Shown here: positions 46,050-54,645 of the stretch, in pieces
Layout: the number at the start of each line of letters is the position of its first letter
Numbering within the stretch: position 1 is the first letter of the stretch
Source: Alphaproteobacteria bacterium
Lineage (GTDB): Bacteria; Pseudomonadota; Alphaproteobacteria; Reyranellales; Reyranellaceae
Assembly: GCA_017308235.1 (NCBI GenBank)
Contig: JAFKFL010000007.1
Coordinates: forward strand, 1 to 64,000
Length of the DNA: 64,000 nucleotides
Reading direction: 5' to 3'
Made by a program: the position numbers and the translations under genes
Notes under the pieces: generated by a model
The model's database searches: none
What the model was told of the DNA's origin: nothing
What the model saw: only the letters and a program-made list of their open reading frames with translations

Positions 46050-47426
46050 GTGACATTCATGCCCAACTCGCAAGCTGCCCGCGACATTGCCTCGTACATC
46101 CATCCGCAAACCAACCCGCGCACCCACCAGGAGACCGGACCTACGGTCATCGCCAAGGGCGACGGCATCTGGATCGAGGACAGCGACGGCAACCGCGTCC
46201 TCGATGCGGCCGCGGGTCTGTGGTGCGCATCGCTGGGTTTCTCCGCGAACGAGCGTCTCGCGCGCGTGGCCTACAACCAGATGCGCAAGCTCGGCTACTA
46301 CCAGACGTATCGCTCGAGCTCGAACGATCCCACGATCGACCTCACCGAGAAGCTCCTGAAGCTTGCCCCGGTGCCGATGTCGAAGGTGCTGCTGCAATGC
46401 TCGGGATCGGAGGCCAATGACACGGCGATCAAGCTGATCTGGTACTATCAACACGCCGTCGGCAAGCCGGACAAGAAGAAGATCATCGGCCGCATGGCCG
46501 GCTACCACGGCAACACCGTCGCGGCCGCCAGCCTCTCGGGCAAGCCCGACATGCATGCCGACTTCGGCATCCCGCTGCCGATGATGCGTCACACCGAGTT
46601 CCCGCACTACTATCGGAACCATCAGGAAGGCGAGAGCGAAGAGGCGTTCGCCACCCGCATGGCCGAGGCGCTCGACAAGCTGATCGTCGAGGAGGGGCCG
46701 GAGACGGTGGCGGCGTTCTTCGCCGAGCCGGTGATGGGTGCGGGCGGCGCCGTCCTTCCGCCCAAGACTTACTTCCAGAAGATCCAGGCGGTGCTGCGCA
46801 AGCACGACGTGCTGTTCGTCGCCGACGAAGTGATCTGCGGCTTCGGCCGTACCGGCAATTGGTGGGGCAGCCAGACCTACGACCTCAAACCGGACCTGCT
46901 CTCCTGCGCCAAGGCGCTGTCGGCTGCGTTCCAGCCGATCTCCGCGCTCCTGATCAGCGAGAAGATCTATCAAGCGATGCTGATCCAGGGTGACAAGCAG
47001 GGGAACTTCTCCCACGGCTACACCTATTCCGGCCATCCGGTCGCGACGGCCGTGGCGCTGGAAGCGCTCAAGATCTACGAGGAGACCGAGATCGTGGGCC
47101 ATGTCCAGTCGGTCGGGCCGCGCCTGATCGCCGGTTTGCGCGCGCTGGCGGACCATCCCATCGTCGGCCAGGCCGACGGCGTCGGGCTGATCGCGGGGCT
47201 CGAGCTGGTTGCGGACAAGAAGTCCCGCAAGCCGTTCCCGGCGGAGGCCAAGATCACCAATGTGACCGACCAGTGCGCGCGCAAGCACGGGTTGGTCGTG
47301 CGGGTGATCGGCAACCGGATCGCGCTGTCGCCGCCGCTCATCATCACCGACGCCGAGGTCGATGAGTTGCTGCTGCGCCTGCGGCGGACGCTCGACGACA
47401 TCGAGCTGGCGCTGCGCAAACAGTAG
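46050..47426 (+). CDS. Class III aminotransferase (omega-amino acid:pyruvate type)
   Basis: 458 residues, fold type I, PLP-dependent. ASYIHPQTNPRTHQETGP and VLDAAAGLWCASLGFS open the domain; CSGSEANDTAIKLIWYY binds the PLP phosphate; FVADEVICGFGRTGNWWG is the class III signature with the PLP Asp; the Schiff-base lysine is in LLSCAKALSAAFQPISALL. It transfers amino groups from an omega-amino acid or amine to pyruvate or another 2-oxo acid. GTG at 46050 with GAGGAG upstream; ATG at 46059 is an alternative. Alone on the plus strand. Confidence 0.92.
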   Translation: MTFMPNSQAARDIASYIHPQTNPRTHQETGPTVIAKGDGIWIEDSDGNRVLDAAAGLWCASLGFSANERLARVAYNQMRKLGYYQTYRSSSNDPTIDLTEKLLKLAPVPMSKVLLQCSGSEANDTAIKLIWYYQHAVGKPDKKKIIGRMAGYHGNTVAAASLSGKPDMHADFGIPLPMMRHTEFPHYYRNHQEGESEEAFATRMAEALDKLIVEEGPETVAAFFAEPVMGAGGAVLPPKTYFQKIQAVLRKHDVLFVADEVICGFGRTGNWWGSQTYDLKPDLLSCAKALSAAFQPISALLISEKIYQAMLIQGDKQGNFSHGYTYSGHPVATAVALEALKIYEETEIVGHVQSVGPRLIAGLRALADHPIVGQADGVGLIAGLELVADKKSRKPFPAEAKITNVTDQCARKHGLVVRVIGNRIALSPPLIITDAEVDELLLRLRRTLDDIELALRKQ

Positions 47427-47459
47427 GCGGAGCTGCCGCTTCGGTCTCGGTCTTCGTTG

Positions 47460-48830
47460 TTATCCCGCGGCGAGTTCCGTCGCCGCGGCACGGGCACGGA
47501 CCACGCTCTCCCGGGCCATGTCGGCGCACAAGCCGGTATAGGCAGTCGGGTCCATCAGCCGCTCGATCGCCTTCGCATCCAAGTGCCGGGTCAGGCGCTT
47601 GTCTGCGGCGAGTAGACCGGAGAATGACTTGCCCTCCGTGAAGGCGGCCTGCGCCGCGTCGTACACGACGTCGTGCGCATGCTGGCGGCCGATCGCTGCG
47701 CCGAGATCGAGCATCACGGCCTCCGCCATGATCAGCCCGCCGCCGAGGTTCAGGTTCGTCCGCATGCGTTCGGGATCGACGTGCAATCCACGCATGATCT
47801 CGGCCAAGCGATTCAACATGTCGCCCGTGGCGATGCAGGCGCGCTGCTCGGCGCTGTCCATCATCAGGCTGGTGGTGCGATCGGCTTCGTGCTCGGTTGT
47901 CATGGCTTCGAGGGCAAGAGGCACCACGCTGCGCACCTCGGCCGAGGCAGCGATGATGTCCTGGCACAGTTTGGGATTGCGCTTTTGCGGCATGGTGGAG
48001 CTGCCGACAGTGCCGGGGGGAACCGGCTCTTCGACCTCGCCGAACTCGGTCTTCATCAAGGTGTAGACCTCGCGTCCGATCTTGCCGCACGTTGCGGCAA
48101 GCAGGCCCAGCACGCAGATGTTCTCCGCCAGATGGTCGCCAAGCGCACGCGACGGTACCGCCATCGTGCCGAAGCCGAGTACGCGTCCGATTCCCTGTTG
48201 CACTTGCGGTCCCTGTTTGCCCAGGGAGGCATAGGTGCCGGCAGCGCCGCCCAGCATGGCAACGAAAAGCCGGGGCGCGAGCTGGTGCAAACGCTCGACG
48301 TGGCGCAGCAGCTCGTCGATCCAGACCGCAACCTTGTAGCCAAAGGTGGCAGGCACCGCGTGCTGGCCATGGGTGCGTCCGGCGATTGGAATCTCCGCGG
48401 TCCGCTCGGCAAGATCGGCCATGGCCGACAGCACCTCACCGATCTGTCGGAGGAAGATCGCGTGGGCCTGGCGCAACACCAGCAGGTCGCCCGTCTGGGT
48501 GATGTTCTGCGTCGTGGCGCCCCAATGCACCCAGCCGCCGTGCGGTTCGCCAACGACGCGGCTGAGTTCCCAGACCAGCGGGACGAGGGTGTGGCCGGTG
48601 CGCTTGAACCCCTCGTCGATGCACCCTCGATCCATCAGCTCGAGCTTCGATTTCGCTGCGATGGCCTCGGCCGCGCCGGTGGGAATGATGCCGAGTTCGG
48701 CCTGCGCGCGTGCCAGGGCCGCTTCGACGTCCAGCCAGGCCTGCCAGCGGTTCTCCAGTCGATAGAGGGCGCGGATGCCGGGATCCGAAACGCGGCTCGC
48801 TGTGGGGAGGGTGTCGTTGTTGGCGGACAT
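47460..48830 (-). CDS. Fumarase/aspartase-superfamily lyase (PcaB/adenylosuccinate lyase type)
   Basis: 456 residues, all-helical. HWGATTQNITQTGDLLVLRQ and GRTHGQHAVPATFGYKVAVW are the conserved regions with the catalytic His, and SSTMPQKRNPKLCQDI is the superfamily signature (GSSxMPxKxNP). The C-terminal helical domain resembles 3-carboxy-cis,cis-muconate cycloisomerase (PcaB) as much as PurB. It should catalyse elimination or intramolecular addition forming or using a fumarate-like product. A housekeeping purB is unlikely in this catabolic setting. Start at 48830 (MSANNDTLPTASR), divergent from the second LLM gene. Confidence 0.82.
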   Translation of the reverse strand: MSANNDTLPTASRVSDPGIRALYRLENRWQAWLDVEAALARAQAELGIIPTGAAEAIAAKSKLELMDRGCIDEGFKRTGHTLVPLVWELSRVVGEPHGGWVHWGATTQNITQTGDLLVLRQAHAIFLRQIGEVLSAMADLAERTAEIPIAGRTHGQHAVPATFGYKVAVWIDELLRHVERLHQLAPRLFVAMLGGAAGTYASLGKQGPQVQQGIGRVLGFGTMAVPSRALGDHLAENICVLGLLAATCGKIGREVYTLMKTEFGEVEEPVPPGTVGSSTMPQKRNPKLCQDIIAASAEVRSVVPLALEAMTTEHEADRTTSLMMDSAEQRACIATGDMLNRLAEIMRGLHVDPERMRTNLNLGGGLIMAEAVMLDLGAAIGRQHAHDVVYDAAQAAFTEGKSFSGLLAADKRLTRHLDAKAIERLMDPTAYTGLCADMARESVVRARAAATELAAG

Positions 48831-48895
48831 CGTTCGGCGCTCCATTCTGGGACCGGATATCATCCATCCAAACGAACGCTGAAGGAAACGTCGCA

Positions 48896-49804
48896 ATGTC
48901 CGAACCGCTTCCCGCCTTGTGCCTGATCGCCGTGCCGGGGCGTCGCCGCCGCACCATCGAACTGTGCCAGGAGGCCGAGCGGCGCGGCTTCGCCGGGATC
49001 TATGTGTCGAGTCCGTTCGGCAACATGTCGGCCTGCGAGGCGCTGTCGTGGAACACGACCTCGATCACGTTCGGCACCGCCATCGCGCCGATCTATCAGC
49101 GCACCATCGTCGACTTCGCCCAGAGTGCGGCGATGATGCACGAGGTATCGGGCGGCCGGTTTCGGCTCGGCATCGGTATCGCGCATGGGCCTTCGCATGT
49201 TCGGATGGGGGTGACGCCCGGTAAGCCGCTGGCCGACACGCGCACCTTCATCGAGAAATTCCGCGCCGAGACGGCGTTCGGTCCTCTGCCGCCGATCATC
49301 GTCGCGGCGCTGCGCAAGCGAATGGTGGCGCTGTCGGGAGAACTGGCCGAAGGCGTCGTGTTCGCCAACGCGTCGCTGTCGCACATGGCCGAGTCGCTCG
49401 AGGCGTTACCCGCGGCCAAGCGGAATAGTCCCGATTTCTTTATCGGCGACATGATCCCGACCTGCATCAACGATGACATCGAGGCTGCGAAAGCCGTGAA
49501 CCGGCGCACACTCACCAACTACGCCTTCCTGCCGAACTACCGGAACTACTGGAAGGAGGCCGGCTACGTCGATGAGATGGGAGCGATCGAGAAGGCGATC
49601 GCCGAAGGGCGCCGCGATGACGTGCCGAAATATCTTTCCGACAGGTGGCTCGCCGATAACACGCTGTTCGGCCCGGCGGCGAAAGTACGCGAGGGGGTTG
49701 CCGCCTGGCGCACCGCGGGCGTGCATACGCCGATCCTGGTGCCGTCTTCGGCAGCCGGCAATCAGATGACAGCGATCGACGAGATGTTCGCCGCGTTCAC
49801 CTAG
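48896..49804 (+). CDS. LLM-class flavin-dependent oxidoreductase
   Basis: 302 residues of the luciferase-like family: RRTIELCQEAERRGFAGIYV, ITFGTAIAPIYQRTIVDFAQ, SGGRFRLGIGIAHGPSHV and LPPIIVAALRKRMVALSGEL are the conserved barrel strands. It should use reduced flavin or F420. AAGGAA precedes the ATG at 48896; the open frame to 48710 is antisense to the lyase gene. It is not closely similar to the LLM protein at 42025-43107. Followed at 107 bases by a Bug-type binding protein. Confidence 0.87.
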   Translation: MSEPLPALCLIAVPGRRRRTIELCQEAERRGFAGIYVSSPFGNMSACEALSWNTTSITFGTAIAPIYQRTIVDFAQSAAMMHEVSGGRFRLGIGIAHGPSHVRMGVTPGKPLADTRTFIEKFRAETAFGPLPPIIVAALRKRMVALSGELAEGVVFANASLSHMAESLEALPAAKRNSPDFFIGDMIPTCINDDIEAAKAVNRRTLTNYAFLPNYRNYWKEAGYVDEMGAIEKAIAEGRRDDVPKYLSDRWLADNTLFGPAAKVREGVAAWRTAGVHTPILVPSSAAGNQMTAIDEMFAAFT

Positions 49805-49911
49805 ATCTGTTTCGGCGTGCAATTCACGCCTTCGAGTTCGCTTGCCGCCGACAGGATCGCGCCTGCAGACTTCCATCGCGGCCGACAAGCCGCCAGTAGC
49901 GGAGGAGCGTT

Positions 49912-50892
49912 ATGTTGCGGACCAGGGCCCTCGGGCGTCGTACCATGCTGGGAATGGCGGTCGGGTTGTCAGCGCCCGCGATCGTTCGGGCCGAGAGCTA
50001 TCCGGCGCACCCGGTACGCGTCGTCAATGCCTACAGTCCCGGCGGCACGGCCGATGTCGTCTGCCGCATTCTATGCTTGGCGCTCTCGGAGAAGCTTGGC
50101 CAGACCTTCGCCGTCGACAACAAGCCGGGCGCCGCTGGCACCATTGCCGCGCAGAGCGTCGCTCGAGCGCAGGGCGACGGCTACACGTTGCTGTATGATG
50201 CCACGGCGCATTCGGTGAATCCGTCGCTGTTCGCGGGCAAGCTGCCCTACGATACGCAGCGCGATCTTTTGCCGATATTCCTGTCGATGCAGGCACCCAA
50301 TACGCTGATGCGCAACGCCCAGTTCGAGGCGAAGACGATTCCCGAGCTGGTGGCGCTGGCGAAAAGCAAGCCGGGCGGGCTTGACTGCGCGTCGACCGGC
50401 GTCGGCACGGTGCAGCACGTCTCGCTCGAGCTCCTGAACCAGCGCGCCGGCATCAAGATCAATCATGTGCCCTACAAGGAGATGGGCTCGGCGCGAAATG
50501 ATCTCTTCGCCGGCCGCATTCCGCTGCAATTCAGCAATGTGCCGTCCTCGGTGCCGCTGCGGTCCGCCAAGGAGGTGACCTGCATGGCGCACACCGGGCT
50601 CCGGCCGGTCGACGTGCTGCCGGGTGTGCCGGGCATCGCCGACACCTTCGCCGGCTTCGAGACCTGGGAATGGAACGGCGTCTTCGCGCCGGCAGGCACC
50701 GATTCAGCGCTGATTGGGCGGCTGAACGAGGAGATGAATGCCGTCTTCCGTTCATCCGCGATCACCGCGCGCCTCGCCGAGCTGGGGGCGATGACGCGGC
50801 CCAATACGGTGGCGGAGTTCACGGAGTTCCGCGAGGCTCAGATCGCTTTCTTCACCAAGATGGTGAAGGCCGCGGACATCCACATCGAATAG
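49912..50892 (+). CDS. Tripartite tricarboxylate transporter binding protein (Bug/TctC family)
   Basis: 326 residues with an export signal (GRRTMLGMAVGLSAPAIVRA) and the Bug fold: YPAHPVRVVNAYSPGGTADVVCR, then NKPGAAGTIAAQSVARAQGDGYTLL and AAPDGYTL-like strands, LDCASTGVGTVQHVSLELL and PVDVLPGVPGIADTF. It binds a carboxylate or related small molecule in the periplasm. TctA/TctB membrane genes are absent, as is usual for Bug proteins. An amidohydrolase gene follows after 19 bases on the same strand, which suggests shared substrate use. Confidence 0.9.
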   Translation: MLRTRALGRRTMLGMAVGLSAPAIVRAESYPAHPVRVVNAYSPGGTADVVCRILCLALSEKLGQTFAVDNKPGAAGTIAAQSVARAQGDGYTLLYDATAHSVNPSLFAGKLPYDTQRDLLPIFLSMQAPNTLMRNAQFEAKTIPELVALAKSKPGGLDCASTGVGTVQHVSLELLNQRAGIKINHVPYKEMGSARNDLFAGRIPLQFSNVPSSVPLRSAKEVTCMAHTGLRPVDVLPGVPGIADTFAGFETWEWNGVFAPAGTDSALIGRLNEEMNAVFRSSAITARLAELGAMTRPNTVAEFTEFREAQIAFFTKMVKAADIHIE

Positions 50893-50911
50893 GGCATATC
50901 GAGTAAGGACC

Positions 50912-51994
50912 ATGACCAATGCCGATCCGCTGCTGGGCCCTGATCGCCAGATTGTCGTGCGCGAGGACTGGCTGTGTTTGACCGATGAGCCGGTCCTCGA
51001 GCCCGGCCTGCCGATTGTCGATCCGCATCACCACCTCTGGCAGCGGGCACATAGCTCGTACCTGTTGCCCGAGCTTCTGGCTGACACCGGCAGCGGCCAC
51101 GACATCCGCGCCACCGTCTTCGTGCAGTGCGGTGAGATGTATCGTGCGGCTGGGCCGGCGGAAGAGCGGTCGCTGGGCGAGACCGAGTTTGTCACGGGCA
51201 TTGCGGCGACGAGCGCCAGTGGCCGCCATGGCCCGACCCGCGCCTGCGCTGGCATCATCGGCATGGTCGACCTGACGCTGGGCGACAAGGTCGACACGTT
51301 GCTCGAGGCGCATCGCACGATTGCCGGCGCGCGCTTCTGCGGCATCCGCAACCGCACCGCCTGGCATCCTTCGCCGGAGGTGACAACCAACCTGGTCTTG
51401 CCCCCGCCCGGGCCGTTGGAGCATCCCGCGTTTCATGACGGCGCGCGCCGCCTGGCGCGGCACGGCCTGCCGCTCGACGTGTGGTGCTATCACACCCAGC
51501 TTCCGCACGTGGTCGCCCTAGCGCGCGCCGTGCCCGAGCTCACGGTCGTCGTCGATCACGTCGGCGGGCCGCTCGGCATCGGGCCGTTCGCCGGCCGACA
51601 GGCCGAGGTCTTTCCCGAATGGAAACAGCGGATGCTCGACCTGGCTGAGTTGCCCAACGTGGTGGTGAAGCTTGGCGGGCTTACCATGTATGTCGGTGGC
51701 TTTGACTTCCATCGCCATCCGAAGCCGCCTAGCTCGGCGGAGCTCGCGAAGACGTGGCAGCCTTATATCGAGACCTGCATCGAGGCGTTCGGTGCGGATC
51801 GGTGCATGTTCGAGAGCAACTTCCCGGTCGACAAGGGCATGTGCAGCTATAGCGTGCTGTGGAATGCGCTGAAGCGCCTCGCTTCCGGCGCGAGTGCTGC
51901 CGAGAAGACAGCATTGTTCAGCGGAACCGCCTCGCGCGTTTATTGCCTCGACCGCTTGCCGGAGGCACTGTCGGTCGACCTGTCGATCAAGTAG
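50912..51994 (+). CDS. Amidohydrolase 2 family (2-pyrone-4,6-dicarboxylate hydrolase-like)
   Basis: 360 residues. LPIVDPHHHLWQRAHSSYLL has the metal-binding H-x-H, VVVDHVGGPLGIG carries the third-strand metal/His region and CMFESNFPVDKG is the late catalytic Asp region (ESNFPVDK), all as in PF04909 TIM-barrel hydrolases and decarboxylases such as LigI. It hydrolyses a lactone or decarboxylates an acid; which is unknown. A second protein of the same subfamily begins at 63223. Transcribed with the preceding Bug gene. Confidence 0.87.
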   Translation: MTNADPLLGPDRQIVVREDWLCLTDEPVLEPGLPIVDPHHHLWQRAHSSYLLPELLADTGSGHDIRATVFVQCGEMYRAAGPAEERSLGETEFVTGIAATSASGRHGPTRACAGIIGMVDLTLGDKVDTLLEAHRTIAGARFCGIRNRTAWHPSPEVTTNLVLPPPGPLEHPAFHDGARRLARHGLPLDVWCYHTQLPHVVALARAVPELTVVVDHVGGPLGIGPFAGRQAEVFPEWKQRMLDLAELPNVVVKLGGLTMYVGGFDFHRHPKPPSSAELAKTWQPYIETCIEAFGADRCMFESNFPVDKGMCSYSVLWNALKRLASGASAAEKTALFSGTASRVYCLDRLPEALSVDLSIK

Positions 51995-52065
51995 ACGTTG
52001 CCCAAAGAGCCGCTTTTCCAGACAAGCTCCGGGAACGGAAAGGGCTGGGCTTTCGTATTACTGAT

Positions 52066-52281
52066 ATGTCGAGCAAACTAATGAGACTGGCGCTTTGCGC
52101 CATGACCGTCGCCGGACTTGCGGGTTGCGCAGTGTATGAGCCTCCTGCGCGACCTCCCAACGTCGCCTATGTCGGGCCTGTCGGGGTCGCACCGGGGCCC
52201 GGCTATTCTTGGCGCTGGCATCATGCCCATGGTTGGGGCTGGTGGCACCCGCGCTATGGCTGGAATGAAGGTTGGCGCTGA
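52066..52281 (+). CDS. Small Trp/His/Gly-rich lipoprotein
   Basis: 71 residues. The signal ends in AGLAGC (lipidated Cys21). The mature part is short, proline-rich at first (YEPPARPPNVAYVGP) and then unusually rich in W, H, G and Y (SWRWHHAHGWGWWHPRYGWN). No known domain. Such a tail resembles YXWXG-type cell-surface peptides seen in many Proteobacteria; metal or polysaccharide contact is conceivable but not shown. Confidence 0.75.
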   Translation: MSSKLMRLALCAMTVAGLAGCAVYEPPARPPNVAYVGPVGVAPGPGYSWRWHHAHGWGWWHPRYGWNEGWR

Positions 52282-52322
52282 CGCCCAAACGGAGTGTGCC
52301 GCCGGTGCGGCGGAGAGCAGGC

Positions 52323-52547
52323 TTAAGCCCTGCCGTCAGGTCCGCGACCCGATGCCCGAAAGATTGACCAGCCCGGGCCGAGGGCGGCGTGGACGACTTC
52401 GAGAGCGAGGCGGAACCGGGTGTCGCGGTCCATCCGCCGAACGTGAGCTTTAGCCACGGCCTTGGAGAGCGCGGCGTGAAAGTGCGCCGTCCGTTCCTCC
52501 GCGATCTGCTCGCTGCGTCGTTTGATGAAATCTACAAGGTGGTCCAT
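52323..52547 (-). CDS. Small hypothetical protein, 74 aa
   Basis: Starts at ATG 52547 (MDHLVDFIKRRSEQIAEER) and is charged, helix-rich and soluble, with RDTRFRLALEVVHAALGPGW near the end. The ribosome site is weak (CCGGCG), and the frame is also open from 52631. I include it because of its amphipathic helix pattern; it may not be expressed. It converges on the small lipoprotein gene. Confidence 0.4.
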   Translation of the reverse strand: MDHLVDFIKRRSEQIAEERTAHFHAALSKAVAKAHVRRMDRDTRFRLALEVVHAALGPGWSIFRASGRGPDGRA

Positions 52548-52657
52548 GCACGCCGGCATCCTGGTCCGATTGGGAAGCCAACCTATCCGTAGCGCATCAG
52601 ACGCCGAATGCCTGTGAGAGAGTTGGAACAAAGTCGTGGCAGGACGTGCCCCGCGGC

Positions 52658-53647
52658 CTAGTTGGCGGGCTGAAACCCGACTTCTCTAATACGCGCCGAC
52701 CATGCCGCGAGAATCAGTTTTACCTGTGACGCCAGCTCCTGCGGCGTGGAGGTATCGACGTCCAATCCAAACTGGGCGAGCTCACTTGTCAGGTCGCGGT
52801 TGGAAAGGGCGGACCGCAGTTGTCTGTTCCATTCATCAACCAGCGGCGCTGGCATCGCCGGTGGCCCAAAGAACGCAAACCACTCTCTCATCTCGAGGTC
52901 GGGGAATCCCAGTTCTCGCGCTGTTGGAATGTCGGGTGCCTTCCGCAGCCGGTGCGTGCCCGACGTGAGCAGAAGTTTTAGACGCCCGCCTCGATGGTGT
53001 TCGAGCAGCGAGGTGACGGATGCTACAGCCGCAGGAAGCCGTCCGTCCTCGAGATCCTTCACCATAGGGGACGCGCCACGGTAGGCGACCGGTTCGAGCG
53101 TGAGGCCGAGCGCCCGCCCGATGATGAGGTCGAGGACTGTGATGAAGGCATCGCTCGCGGTGTTTCCCAGTCGGCGATGTCGACTGTCTCCGTTTTTCGC
53201 CCATTCGAGATATTCTTCGAACGTCGAGACGCCAATCTTGGGAGAGACGGCAAAACCCATGGAGAAAGTCCCCGCCATCGAGATGGGAGTAAGGTCATTC
53301 ACGGGGTCGAAAGCTGCTGTTTTGATCGCCAGCCGTGCCGCGAGCGTCGTTGAGGGGATGAAGCCGATTACGGAGCCGTCTCGAGGACTCTGCTTCAGCA
53401 ACTTGGCCATCGTCGTCCCCGACTCTCCTGGACGGACCTCAACCGACACGCGTCGCCCGAGGCGGCGTTGGAGTTCCGCGGCGATCAGACGGGCCGAGGT
53501 ATCGGTGCCGGCACCGCCAAGAAAGCCTATCAGGATGTCCAGATCGCGGTTGGGCAGCGTGCTCTGCGCCCGAACAGGCGTCGATTTGAAGAGCGGCCAC
53601 GCACATGCCGTACCGAGCGAAAGGAGAGCATGGCGCCTATCGAGCAT
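52658..53647 (-). CDS. Tripartite tricarboxylate transporter binding protein (Bug/TctC family)
   Basis: 329 residues with a signal peptide (RRHALLSLGTACAWPLF then VRAQ) and the Bug fold: LDILIGFLGGAGTDTSARLIA, RVSVEVRPGESGTTMAKLL, and the late APDIPTARELGFPDLEMREWFAF. It lacks the very common PSNPGG form of the N-terminal loop. Orphan: no transporter membrane genes nearby. Located upstream of (and on the same strand as) the ABC importer genes but separated by 149 bases. Confidence 0.88.
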   Translation of the reverse strand: MLDRRHALLSLGTACAWPLFKSTPVRAQSTLPNRDLDILIGFLGGAGTDTSARLIAAELQRRLGRRVSVEVRPGESGTTMAKLLKQSPRDGSVIGFIPSTTLAARLAIKTAAFDPVNDLTPISMAGTFSMGFAVSPKIGVSTFEEYLEWAKNGDSRHRRLGNTASDAFITVLDLIIGRALGLTLEPVAYRGASPMVKDLEDGRLPAAVASVTSLLEHHRGGRLKLLLTSGTHRLRKAPDIPTARELGFPDLEMREWFAFFGPPAMPAPLVDEWNRQLRSALSNRDLTSELAQFGLDVDTSTPQELASQVKLILAAWSARIREVGFQPAN

Positions 53648-53796
53648 TGATTCCTCATGTCAATCATGGCTCGCGCCACAGACAAATTCTGGGCGCGGGC
53701 CAACTCCAACCCGCCCTGACGAAGTGCCGGCAATACCTGCTCTCTCCGAATTTGGAGAGTGGCGTGGGTCACCGGTGAAATGGCTGCTACAGCTGC

Positions 53797-54645
53797 CTAG
53801 CCTTTTACCGATCCTGCGGTCAATCCTGCAACGTAGTGCTCGACGAAGAACGAATAGATGATTGCTACGGGAATGGAGCCGAGCAGGGCCGCCGCCATCA
53901 GCTGCCCCCAATAGAAGACGTCGCCGCGCACCAGCTCGGAGATCGCCCCGACCGGCACGGTGCGGACCTCGGTCTTGGTGAGGAAGATCAGCGCATAGAG
54001 GAACTCGTTCTGCGCCAGGGTGAAGGCGAAGATGCCGGCCGAGATGAAGCCCGGGCCGCACAGGGGCAGCACGATCTTCACCAGCGTCTGCAGCCGGCTC
54101 GCGCCGTCGATCCGCGCGGCATCCTCGAGCTCGCCCGGCACGGTACGGAAGTAGCCGAGCAGTAGCCAGGCACAGAACGGGATCAGCAGGGTGGGGTAGG
54201 TCAGGATGACCGAGGTCAGCGTGTCGCCCAGCCCGAGGCTGTTGATGATGTCGGCGAGCGGCACGAACAGCAGCGGCTGCGGCACCAGGTAGGTCGCGGC
54301 GATCGCAAAGGAGACCAGGGCGGCGCCAGCGAAGCGGATGCGGGCCAGCGGGTAGGCCAGCATGGCGCCGAAGATCAGCGAGATCGCCGTCGACACCACC
54401 GCGACGACGAAGGTGTTCCAGGTCCATTCGAGGAAGCTGGTCTCGGTCAGCAAGTCGACATAGTGCTTGAGGGTTGGATGATGCACGATCAGCGGCATGA
54501 CCTTGCGGCTGTAGAGCTCCTGGTTCGGCTTCAGCGAGGTGATCGCCATCCAGTAGAACGGGAACAGTGTGAAGAGCAGCGACACGCCGAGCGGCAGCCA
54601 CAGCTTGAGCAGCCGCCCGAGGGGAGTGCGATCGCCGACCGTCAT
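53797..54645 (-). CDS. Carbohydrate-type ABC transporter permease (MalG-like)
   Basis: 282 residues with six helices: LWLPLGVSLLFTLFPFYWMAITSLK at the start and the EAA loop ELEDAARIDGASRLQTLVKIVLPLCGP, the site that contacts the ATPase. FVEHYVAGLTAGSVKG is the usual MalG-type C-terminus. Start 54645 overlaps the upstream permease stop (ATGA). The substrate is probably a sugar or polyol, by analogy with the CUT1 family. Confidence 0.9.
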   Translation of the reverse strand: MTVGDRTPLGRLLKLWLPLGVSLLFTLFPFYWMAITSLKPNQELYSRKVMPLIVHHPTLKHYVDLLTETSFLEWTWNTFVVAVVSTAISLIFGAMLAYPLARIRFAGAALVSFAIAATYLVPQPLLFVPLADIINSLGLGDTLTSVILTYPTLLIPFCAWLLLGYFRTVPGELEDAARIDGASRLQTLVKIVLPLCGPGFISAGIFAFTLAQNEFLYALIFLTKTEVRTVPVGAISELVRGDVFYWGQLMAAALLGSIPVAIIYSFFVEHYVAGLTAGSVKG

